Assembly (NCBI GenBank): GCA_007026445.1 | Contig: VDMD01000007.1 | Coordinates: 1,108,608-1,172,607, forward strand | Source: Schizophyllum amplum | Taxonomy: Eukaryota; Basidiomycota; Agaricomycetes; Agaricales; Schizophyllaceae | Direction: 5' to 3' | Length of the DNA stretch: 64,000 nucleotides | In this document: positions 45,446 to 55,694 of the stretch, in pieces | Numbering within the stretch: the first letter of the stretch is position 1 | Layout: every line of letters begins with the position of its first letter | Program-made: the position numbers and the translations under genes | The notes under the pieces: generated by a model | Seen by the model: only the letters and a program-made list of their open reading frames with translations | The model's database searches: none | What the model was told of the DNA's origin: nothing

Positions 45446-46882
45446 GTTCGAGTCGAATCGAGGCCGTCTTTGTGCTGCGCACGAGAAATTCTTCATGCTC
45501 ACAGGATCGCCAGCTAAATTTGTCTTGGTAAAATCCATACAATTGAGTGGTAGATATGATTTTCTGTACCGTATGGCATGCTATACTACATACCGATCAC
45601 GGTCGAAGCGCCTCGTCTGGCGTTCTTCTTTGTCTGCAAGTGTCTATTCTAGACTCCAACGCATTGACGTTTACGTGGTCTTTGTGGTACGTCTTACCGC
45701 GAGTCTCGACGCGAGGACGAGTCAAAGCTCAAAGATCTGACGATTTCATAGGTCTTTTGCGGGCGACAGATGGTGACCGAGTGGGCTAGCGACTTGAACC
45801 TGGCCTTCACTCAAGTATTGAGGGATATACGTATTCTTACCGCTTATTGGTCCTTGGGATGAGCTTTCGCAGGCTGACTTCTTCCAATTCCTGCCTTGGT
45901 ATCGCTCGGTGATGTTGGGTAAGTTGTATATCATTCGTGTCCAGAGCAAGCGGTTATGCTATCAACAGGCACAACATCGTCCTGTGCGGTTCGACCTCCT
46001 AGGTAGTTGCTCGTGGCGCCGACGCGCCGCGAGGTAGGCATGTGGCCGATTTTATAGATGGGGTTCGGGCCACGTATGAAAGGGAGGGTTGCGGGGGAAG
46101 AAGACCCGAACCATCTTCCTGAAGCACCTTCTCCAAACCTTCGCTTTACAGTCTAACTGAAAGGGATGCGATTGGGCTATGCAGCGTGGAAGTATGTATG
46201 GTAAGTACGTGCGCCATATCTCTTGTGATCGGTTCTACCGCCGACACATTGCGCGAGCCGATTGGCGGCGATGGATGCGTGTCGCGCGGGGATTCCGCTG
46301 ACGGCACCAGATGGAGCCATTCATTTACGCCACTACATAAGAAGCGGCTCGACATGAGACGTCTTTTCAAGGCTTTCTTCCCTCCTTCACCCCCGTCTGC
46401 CTGGCCCACAGGAGCTGCGAACAGGTTGCGAAGTAAGGGGCAACTTCAGGCGTGATGCCATCAGCCCCGTGGTGTCGATGTGAACAAATAGAGTCAAACA
46501 TGTCAACAAACGCATTTGGCTCCTCTATTGACACGTTGCTTCCTTCTTTCCCTTTCACCACCATGTTTCTGCTGCACCAACCTTGAAGGTCCTCCCCTGG
46601 TCCTCCCGCCGTCGAGCGCGACGATTTTCGACGGCATCCGACGTCGGCTGGGTGTATCGGCCACAAGGGGCTTACATTACACATGGTCCGTGCGCAGGCT
46701 GAGTCAGGCAGTGACGTGACATAACGGGTGACGGGCAAGGGGCGAGGGCCGCGAGGCGTCTTTCACCGTTTTGCCCCCGTTTGTGAATCGAATCTTGCGC
46801 GGCGATCCAGGAAGCGCCACCGCCAGGAGCCCAAAGGACACGCACAAGCCCGAACTTTCATAAATCTTATCCCGAAATCGAA
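45446..46882. other. Intergenic, no gene recognised
   Basis: This 1.4 kb holds only the dispersed repeat at 46561-46648 and the presumed promoter of the gene at 46883. Confidence 0.45.
46561..46648 (-). repeat. Dispersed repeat, copy 2
   Basis: Reverse-oriented copy of 34020-34100; both contain a GGCGGGAGGACC core. Confidence 0.6.
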
Positions 46883-49372
46883 ATGCCCGCCGCCGCCCGA
46901 GTCCCGCGGCCCGCAGCGCCGCCGCCGTCGTCGCCAGCCGCGACGGTCAAGAATCGCAAGCGCAAGGCCGCCCAAGTCGAGCCGCCCAAACAAGAACAGA
47001 AGAAGGAGACGAAGCGGGCGAAGAAGGAGCCCGCTCCCGCAGAGCCTGCCGCAAATGCTGGCCCGAAGGTGTGTGCCCCAAAGAGGGTACACGTGTACGC
47101 TCGCTGACGCTGCGCAGCCACGACGTGAAGCCAAGGCCTGCCGCGCGCCCACACCGCCTACGCGATGGTCAAAGCGCAAACTAGGCCGTGCACCGTCGCC
47201 GACACCCATGATCCGCTTGGTGCTCGCCGCCCTCGAGGTCGACGCCGAGGATATTGTGATGTACGATGATGAGGACGAGAACGGAGCTGGCCCGAGCGGC
47301 ACCAGTAGCAATGAGGACAACGACGAGGATGTGCCCATGATGGCGGCGGACGATGAGATGTGTGTTCCGTCGGAGCCGATCGACGACCTGACAACCTGTC
47401 CGCCGGAGGACGCCTTGCCGTGTCCTGCCGCTCCGTGCGTGTTGTCATTCTCTCTTCATTTGCCTCCTGACACCTCTGCAGGCAGCAATTGAACCAGAAG
47501 AACGATGACGCCGACGACCAGACGGTCACCGAGTGCGTGTTGCCATAATATCGTATTTCGTCTGCTGACCAGATCGCAGACATGCGTCGGATAAGAACAC
47601 CAATGTGAATGAGAGAGTCGCAGATAGCGTGTGCGTTTATTGATGTTTTCTCGTCGTCGCCCTTGTTGACAGTCACCAGACTCGAATTTGTGAACGAGTC
47701 GGCCGACACGCTTGGGGCCGACGAGACTGACGAAGACTCGTCTGACGACGACGACGACTGCTCCATGTATGAGGAGCAAATCTACCTCCCTGGCGACGAG
47801 GATGCCGAGGGCGAAGAAGACGACGGCTCCGCTGTCCTTCAGTCCTGGCCCGTTCCCACACCCGCATACATTCCTCCGCGCACACCAGTTACCGTCTCCA
47901 TACCGCCCGCGCCTGCGCCTTCCCCTAATCTTTTCCCTCCACCCGGCCTTCGTATCAAGTTCAACAGGCACCCGTGCGGACGCGTCATCTGCAGCGACTA
48001 CGCGGAGGAACCCCCACGCGGACACGGGACTCCGCGGACGATCCCCAAGCAGCCGTTCCGCCCGCCACGCTCTCCCTCGGCCGAGTCTATAGAGATGTGG
48101 CGATGGCTCACCGCCAGTGTGCCATGCCCGGACATGGAGTATCGGGACCGCCTGGCCCCGGCGCCATGGGTTGCTTGGGGTACTGGCGAAGTTTGCGCGC
48201 AGGAGGACTACATGAACCCTTCGCAGATAATTCCGCTGCAGCCGGCGAGCGGGATGCATGTGCAGACGCCGCTGTACGGTGCTACGCCGGACGTGGGCGG
48301 GTATGGCATGCAGGAGAACCAGTTCAACGACCAGGTCCTTGCGCAGATAACGCAGGAGTCGTACTTCGCGCAGCCGGAGCCGGGCAACTTGTACGGGTCA
48401 GCGCAGGAGGGCTTGTTCGCGTCGTCGTCTCAGGACGTGTCGTACCCTCATCTCAAGGACTCCGAGTACACGGGTTATGCCTCGTCGTCCGACGCGAGCT
48501 TTTCCTTCGATGCGCAGGGTGTTTACACTCCGGATAACACACTCGCAGCACAAACAACTTGCTATGGGGCCCCGGCCGCGACCTATACCCAGGACGGACT
48601 TGACTTCGCGACTTACCCTGCGCAGGGTGTCCCTTATACCCCGGAGGCTACCAGCTATACCGCGGGCTCCCCGTCGTACGCGGCCGACAGCTCATACTCG
48701 GCACCCAACACCTACATGGACGCCTCCACATCGTACAGCCCCGAGATGTGCACCTCGCCGACGAGCTTTGACGCCTATACCCCGGAAGCGACGTACGGCT
48801 CGTATCCGTCGACCCCGGACTCCTCGTACCCCTCGACCCCGGACTCCTCGTACTCCTCGACTCCGGATTCCTCGTACCCGCCGACTCCAGACGCCACCTA
48901 CACGACGCCCGATGCGGCGTACGATCCGACTGCCTACGCCGCCCTGTTCTCCGACTACCCGTCGACGGTGCCCACGCCCACATCCAGCGTGCCCTTCCTG
49001 TCTACGCCGCCATCGCACCCCATGCCCGCGCAGCCCCTCCCGGGCCGCCGGGCTGGCTGGAAGTACGTCCCGCGGCCGCGGGGCTGCGCGCCGGGCACGG
49101 AGGGGCTGATGCGGGTGATGGCGAGGGATCTGCCCATGGGCGGGGAGGGCGGGTCGCTCGGGCAGGGCGGGTCGCTGGAGCAGGGCGGGGAGAGCGGATC
49201 GCCAGGGCAGGGCGTGTACGTCGCGCACTGCTTGACGGAGTGGATACAGAAGCGGCTGGTTGGCACCAGCGCGCGGCCGCGGAGGATGATCGCGTCGCCG
49301 GTGCGTCATGGGTTTCCGCCCTTGTGCGCGTCGACGCTGGCGCAGGTGGTGGATGCGGAGGAGGCGACGTAG
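46883..49372 (+). CDS. Disordered Tyr/Ser/Pro-rich protein with tandem octapeptides; function unknown
   Basis: Five exons are proposed: 46883-47068, 47118-47434, 47482-47532, 47580-47630 and 47680-49372, giving about 765 residues. The last acceptor is uncertain. The N-terminus is basic with KNRKRK and KKETKRAKK, likely nuclear signals. An acidic stretch follows (DDEDENG, later SSDDDDD). The centre is rich in Tyr, Gln, Ser and Pro. At about 48801-48900 there are tandem SSYPSTPD-type octapeptides (four clear units, then looser ones). The C-terminus is Gly-rich with GG-S-L-(G/E)-Q repeats, followed by a short non-repetitive end. No domain is recognised. The composition resembles transcription-linked or condensate-forming proteins, which is only inference. 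Confidence 0.7.
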
Positions 49373-50697
49373 GGGAGGGGGGAGACCTTGACCTGGTCAT
49401 TGCTCGCCGACTCTGGCGTTGTGCGAGGCGTGGCGAAGGCGCAGATGAAGACAAGAGAGTCCGCGCGAATGAATTTTTCGCCTTTTGCATCGACATGGGG
49501 CTGCTGGCCCGTCATGCAAGTCTCTTGCTCTTGATCGTGGTCATGCAAGAGAGGTCGACATCGCTCGCCGCCTCTACCTTCCATTCACGACTCACCTTCC
49601 ATCGTCCCGCTCCGTCTCGACCCACACCTCTCCTATTCTCTCCAGCTCACGTCTATCCTCATCGTCACCGTCACCGCTCGACTCACTACGAATCCCCTCT
49701 CCGGTTTCTGGATCTCACACAATCAATCTCAATCCCAATCATCGAATCTTTGTTTATACTGTATTATTAGCTGGCTGTCGTGCTCTGTGTGTTTTCGCAT
49801 ACCGGGACGTTTCTTCTCTTCACCTGTGCTCTCGATCGTGTTCCTCGTCTATCGGCTGATCGCGTTTCTCGTCTACCGGCTATCGCTTCTTGGATATTAT
49901 CGCTTCACCTCGGATTACATATAACAAACACCCCCGGATATCCTTCCTACCTACCATTACATCCTCCATCGCCTTTTTGTTTCTCAGTCCCACTGTGTCA
50001 CTACCTACTGCATACGTATCCGGGCGGGGAGCGCGGGGCAGTCATCGTCCTTCGTCTCCTCGTTGACGGCTGTTCTTCGCGACCTTATTGTTGCGAGAGT
50101 CGTCTTACTATACAGGGTTAGGTCGTACCTACAGTGGTGAGCCCTGCAGCACCTTTGACCTCGATAGACCTACTTACGAGGCGCCGAGTCGCGCGGGCGA
50201 ATATACACGATGCCGGACGGGTGCGAGAGCGCCTGAACGGTCGTTTTTCTGGGGAACGGTCTGCGTGCGCGTGAGTCATCATATTTGCATTTTGTGTTCA
50301 CTGTTCAGACCTCTCGGTGGTGTCCGACGACGAGCGCGCTCGATGCACCTCGAGATTCCACTAGGAGTCAGCGGCTAGACGTTGGCTAAGCCTAGAGGAG
50401 TGAGAGACGTCGTTTTTGATGTCCACACGTCCCGAACCGAACTGCACGAGAAGCAGTAGTGATGTGTTCTGTACTTTCTTAGGAGTGTTCAGCCCGGTGT
50501 ATATATGGAGGACAAAGACGATGAATCAGATACGTAACCCTGGCAATCTTTTCGAGACCTGGAAGATGGTAAAGCGGGCTCTCTTGGAGTCCTGGGATGG
50601 AACTCTATGGCACCTCACGCTCGTGAAATATAACATATATGATTACCAACAACAATACGCAGATGCGGTCTTATTTCGAGTTGAACTTCAACAGCGC
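49373..50697. other. Intergenic, no gene recognised
   Basis: Pyrimidine-rich plus-strand sequence and short frames only. Nothing recognisable before the promoter block of F-box-like copy 10. Confidence 0.45.
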
Positions 50698-50740
50698 GCG
50701 GCAAACCCCGATCACGCGACCAAATATCGGAGCCGAGAGA
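50698..50740 (+). promoter_or_regulatory. Conserved upstream module, F-box-like copy 10
   Basis: GCGGCAAACCCCGATCACGC, then GACCAAATATCGGAGCCGAG, lies about 80 bp before the start at 50820. It shares the CGATCACGYGAC and CGGAGCCGAG parts with copies 3, 7 and 9. Confidence 0.55.
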
Positions 50741-50819
50741 CGTCCCCGGCACCGCAGCCTCGAGCAGGCCTCATGCGTAGGCTCGCTCTTCTGCATCTCT
50801 CATTGCCAAGGGTTTTTGA

Positions 50820-52589
50820 ATGGCGACAGCGGACATCGTACTCCCGAAAACAGCATCGCCGCTGCCAGATTCGGCGACACCGTCGCTGGCCTCTGACACA
50901 TGTACCAACGCTTCCCGTACTACATTCGGGATGGAAGGCATGGCTGAAGCGCTGGAAGAAAGCGTATCGCCGCACGCAGTGGCTGAATCTGCCGGCGCCC
51001 GCCTGGCATCCACGTATGAGCTCTTCTTCGGGATCTGCAAGCTCATGGTCGACGATGGTGGGCTCTCAGCCCTTTTTGCCCTCGCCACCGCGTGCCGCGT
51101 CATGAGCGATGTCGCTCTCGATATTCTTTGGGAGAAGCAGGTTCATCTCGGCAACCTGTTCCTCACGATCCCCCGCGTGGAAAGCAGCTGGGTCATCCGT
51201 CATCACTGGGTCAACGTAGGCGGCGGCAGGTTTTCTCCACGCGAAGTCAATAAATTGGTGCGTGTACTCGCCATTCTCTTCGAAGTCAGTTGATATGAAC
51301 CAGCATCTTTTCAGCTGCTGGAGCGTCCAGAGGAGCAGCGACTCGCAGTTGTGACTGAAGCAGAATACGCCAGGTTTCGCAACTACGCGCAACGCATCAA
51401 GGTCTTGGAGGACTACAAGGACAAGGATGACGCCTACATCATCATTGACGAGGCTCTCGTATATAGGGTTCTTGAGCACGGACCCATCCTGCCCAACGCG
51501 CACGCTATCAACTTTCGAAGTAGCGAGAAGTTCGCCTTCGAAGATCTGCGCATCGTGCTGCGTTCTGACAACATCACGGAGCCCGCCGTACCCTCTTGCA
51601 ATGTATGGGTATCGCTGGTCAATCGGTACAATCAAACGTTAGGCACATGCGCGTCTCTCGCCAACATTCGCGCTCTGACAATTTCACCCGGCGAAAATTA
51701 TGAAGCCATCCCACACCTTCGCCGTCTTCCATTCCTTGAAGATCTTCATCGCATCAGAGTCTGTAGTCTTAGCTTCAGCCACCCTCCCCTCACGCCGCAG
51801 CATGGCTTCCGCGCGCTACGCTCGCTTGAAATCAGCGAGGCGGACCAGTTCGACTATGCACGCAAAGTCGTGCGCTTCATGTCTAGTGAGCCACTTCGCC
51901 TCCACACCTTCAAGCACCTCGATTTCCGTATCGACTCCTCGTATTGGGGATGCAATACCGACAAGCAGCTTGGCGCCAGACAGTACTATGAAACGCTGCG
52001 TCGATGCTTGGACCATGATTCGCTCACGACATTGCACGTCTCGACCGGTACCGCCGCCTCCGTGCGCAGTGCTTACCTCTTCGCCAACCTGCTCGTCTTC
52101 AAAAACATTTCGACCGCCTTCATCTACGTCAACCACGGTGACGCAGATCTCGATAGCGCGCTCGATATCTTCACCGCAGCCTGGCCCTCACTCACGCTTT
52201 TGCGTATCGTGAACAACCTGCCAGGGATGAATCATGTGACATTTGAGGGGCTGGTGCCGCTCGCTACGCGGTGTCCTGCACTGGAATTCTTGGAGATACC
52301 GGTGGACACGCGTCGGCCCGCACCCAAGCCTATCGACCTACCGGAGTATCAGGCGCTACTTGGCCGGCGAATGGCACTGGATGTACAATTCTCGACGCCG
52401 CCGAGAAAGCAAGAGGACATCGATCTTCTGGTAAACTTCCTTGCAAGCGTGTTTCCAGCACAGACATTGCGGTTCATCTTGGCGTCTGGCAGGCCGAAAG
52501 AGGATGGAATAGACGACGACGAGTGGTGGCAGATATTCGACAAGGTGTGGAAATTGTGCAAGAAGAGGATGCAGTCTGGCAGATACTAG
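50820..52589 (+). CDS. F-box-like protein, copy 10 (intact)
   Basis: Exons 50820-51257 and 51315-52589 encode 570 residues. The phase-0 intron of 57 nt lies between NKL and LLERP. The F-box core is ASTYELFFGICKLMVDD and ALDILWEKQVHLGNLFLTIP. LRR-like blocks and the end block FLASVFPAQTLRFI follow, then WWQIFDKVWKLCKKRMQ. It is the closest relative of the disrupted copy 3 and serves as the template for reading that gene. Confidence 0.86.
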
Positions 52590-52763
52590 GATAAGTAGTG
52601 TACGGATGGTTGTTATGAGGGAGGAGAACATGATAAAAGGAGAGGGCAGCGCCTGTATTATCTACGATATTGCGAGCGAGCCATCACTGGCTGAGCTGTG
52701 GCAGCCTCGCGCAGACAGAGATATAGCGTTCACATTGGGTGAGAAGTTCTCGTAAATCGTTTA

Positions 52764-52833
52764 CAGACGTTTCACATATTCTTGCTTTGGGTGAAAAGTG
52801 ATCGCATCCGTAAATAAAAAATCAGAAAAATGC
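52764..52833 (+). repeat. Left 70-bp inverted repeat
   Basis: Perfect reverse complement of 60635-60704. Confidence 0.88.
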
Positions 52834-54052
52834 CCGAAATTGCTATCGACGCGTTCTTGCGTCGTCGGACGCGTCCAGTCGCGCAGGAAGGTGCTGTCCA
52901 TGACGCGCAGAGCTTCAGATGGCGATGGCAGAAAACCTGGATCGAAGAGACCGCGTTTGGAGTGAAGGACGTCCGGCGGGGTCCGCTGGGGTGCCCGATC
53001 ATCGTCGAATCCTCTCAACGTTAAACGTTCATCTCCGTGGTTTGCACATCTGCGCAAGTCTACCTGGCGCGGCCGAAGATGTCGCCGCACTCTGGGAACA
53101 CTGTGAACGACTCGAAATGTGGTTCTGACGGGATACAGGCCGGGTGCTCCCGAGAGCGAGCGCCGAGCGCGCGCCCTAAGTAATGGTGCGTGGCGCTACT
53201 ATTTACAGTTCCTGCCGCTGACTGAGCCACCTAGCTCAGTCTCGGATCTCTCTTCACGAGCCTGCGTGGCCGCACGAACGTCCGAGGAGCTGCTGTGATT
53301 GCCCCGCCCGCGCAAGGGCGCCTCCGAGCCTGCATCTCCCACGACATGAGCCCTCCCACTCCATCCTCTCCCTACTCCCATGCCGAAGCGCCTTCTCTGG
53401 GCTTGATGGCGCTGCTATGACTCCCCTTTCCAATCGCTGTCCCCGCTACTGCTGATGTACGCGCGGCCGACTGGCTGGGAGCGCTATGCATCCGTTTCTG
53501 ACTCGTATCTGTGTCATTTTAGGTTCGGAGCAAGCCCCGCGCTCCGGCACGCGGCGTGCCGCGTCCTTCGCAGAAGGGGCTTGGGACAAAGTCCTAATCG
53601 GGAGGTACTCACGTTCGCCCTGCTGGCGTCGTAATTCTCGACGCCTGTGCCCGCAAAAATATAAGTATAGCACTATGAAGTGGCTGCTATCTGCCCATAA
53701 ATCTCTTTTGACACACCGGTTCATCGTTGAATTGCGAGAGGCTGGCTAATAGAGATCACATGCTCCCACAATCCGGGACCCATTGCTCATCCTCAAGACC
53801 GTGTGAGAACACAGTTTTCGGGCAGTGCATGCTAGAGGTCTATTAAATAATATATTGCAACTTTTAAACGAGATCAGACCCGTACGCGGTACATAGGTTG
53901 AGGTTCTTCGCAAGACCGAGAGCGTTGTGACAAGCCTGTGACATGTTGTCACCGGTCCCAGCACACGCCCACAACACCTTGTCGACGGTCCTGCATCCGA
54001 GCGCAGCGGTTGGGAAATTCCAGCAAAGGCATATGGTTTCTTATAAGGTGAC

Positions 54053-54297
54053 TGTGAGGGGACGTTATGTGTGACCGTGACTCCGGTCGACCGGGCCCGG
54101 CCGACCGGGGTGTGACGTGACGCGTCGAGAGATTTTCGTGATCGCCTGCAGAGGATCCTTAGACTTGTTTTCTTTGGATCCCTCTGCAGGTGCGTGGCTA
54201 TCCTCTGTACTAGTACATAGTCTTATTCATACTTTGGATCCCTCTGCAGATCTGTGACCGTTGCTGGTGCACGTCACTCCTGAGAGTTGCCCTTACA
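54053..54297 (+). repeat. 5' LTR
   Basis: 245 bp, TG...CA ends, with an internal repeated GGATCCCTCTGCAG motif. It appears identical to the 3' LTR. Confidence 0.95.
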
Positions 54298-54491
54298 GCA
54301 AATCAAGTCTACCCCCCAAGGCCGAGCTCTGATCGCCCACCATTCCGTCCTACGCTGCGCCCTCGGACAGCCAGTCTTCTGCATCCGACTCAGCATCATC
54401 GGAAAACTCCCCGATCAGCGCTCCCCCTCTTGATATTCCATTATCTCTGCCATCGCCCGCTCCCCTTGCTTCTGCCCCCCCTCCTGAGATC

Positions 54492-55694
54492 ATGAACGAC
54501 CCAGAGCAGGAGGAAGGCCCCACTGGCCCCCCTGCTGGCTTCGAGCAGTACGTTGCACAGCAGATGGCCCTCATGCAGGAGCAGATCGCTTCTTCCAACG
54601 CGCTTCAGCAGACGATGGCCACCCTCGTCTCCCACCTCATCACACAGCCCGCGCACGCTCCTGCTCCTGCTCCCCAGGCTACAACTGCCCCCACCTCCAA
54701 CACCACGCGCGCGAAGGCGTCACCTCCTGACACCTACGACGGCGACCGCGCGAAGGGCCAGACGTTCTTGGATCAGGTCGAGCTCTACGTCTCGGCGAAC
54801 ACCTGGAGGGACGACCAGGAGAAGATCACCAACATCCTGACGTACTTCACGTCGGACCGCGCCCTGCGCTGGGCGAAGCGCACGGTAGCGGCCGGGGCCG
54901 CGACTGGCCAGCCTCGCTACGCCGACTGGGCCGCCTTTGTCGATGGATTCAAGCTTGAGTTCACGGACGAGGACGAGCCCGAACGCTGTCGCCTTGTGCT
55001 CGAGGACACCGACACGTGGCACCAGGGCAGCCGCAACGTCGACTCGTACACGTCGGAGTTCCTCGACCTCGCCCATCGCGCCGGCCTCGTCGACCTCAAC
55101 GACGTCCCCCTCACCAACCTCGAGCGCACGGTCGTCAAGATGTACCGCCGCGGACTGGACCCCAAGATCGAAGGCTCCCTCTCCAAAGCGTACCGGGGTC
55201 CAGCCGCTGACGATCTCAACGCCTGGAAGGTGGCCGCGCGTAAGGCCGAGCTCGCCGACGACACTCACCGCATCTTCCGGAAGCAGCACTCTGGCAAGTC
55301 GAGCTCGACGACCCCCTCCGCGCCGCGCGCGTCTGCCCCACGCCAGACCGCCTTCCAGTATGTCGTGCCGCGCGCTCCAGCGGCCGCCCCCAGGCCTGCT
55401 GCCGCTCCCGCCGCCGAGCGCCCTCTCCCTCCCGGCGTCCCCATGGACATCGACGCGACTCGTCGCCGTCGCGCCACCGCATTGGCCACCGTCACCTGTC
55501 GCCGCTGCGGCCGGACTGGGCACTTGTCGTACGCCTGCCCGGACCGCGCCGATGTTCGCGCCATGGACGTCGAGGAGCTGTACTCGGACGAGCACGCCGA
55601 CGAGCTGGCTGCGTATCGCGCCGCTCTGTCTGACCTGGTGGAGCAGGAGATCCGTGCCGCCACGATGGAGGATTTCGGCAACGGTCGCGAGTGA
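54492..55694 (+). CDS. Retrotransposon Gag with CCHC zinc knuckle
   Basis: 400 residues form the structural protein that builds virus-like particles and binds the element RNA. An Ala/Pro-rich linker follows an N-terminal helix region ([18 protein letters not shown]). The capsid-like core includes [19 protein letters not shown] and [17 protein letters not shown]-x2-C-x4-H-x4-C knuckle ([14 protein letters not shown]) sits at about residues 336-349. The stop overlaps the open Pol frame. Confidence 0.93.
   Translation: MNDPEQEEGPTGPPAGFEQYVAQQMALMQEQIASSNALQQTMATLVSHLITQPAHAPAPAPQATTAPTSNTTRAKASPPDTYDGDRAKGQTFLDQVELYVSANTWRDDQEKITNILTYFTSDRALRWAKRTVAAGAATGQPRYADWAAFVDGFKLEFTDEDEPERCRLVLEDTDTWHQGSRNVDSYTSEFLDLAHRAGLVDLNDVPLTNLERTVVKMYRRGLDPKIEGSLSKAYRGPAADDLNAWKVAARKAELADDTHRIFRKQHSGKSSSTTPSAPRASAPRQTAFQYVVPRAPAAAPRPAAAPAAERPLPPGVPMDIDATRRRRATALATVTCRRCGRTGHLSYACPDRADVRAMDVEELYSDEHADELAAYRAALSDLVEQEIRAATMEDFGNGRE

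Noticed and set aside
45970..46080. Possible tRNA (GGTTCGACC-like T-arm)
   Set aside because: No matching acceptor, D or anticodon stems around it.
54720..55595. 291-codon minus-strand frame across Gag
   Set aside because: GC-rich shadow of Gag, with no recognisable domain and no splice support.
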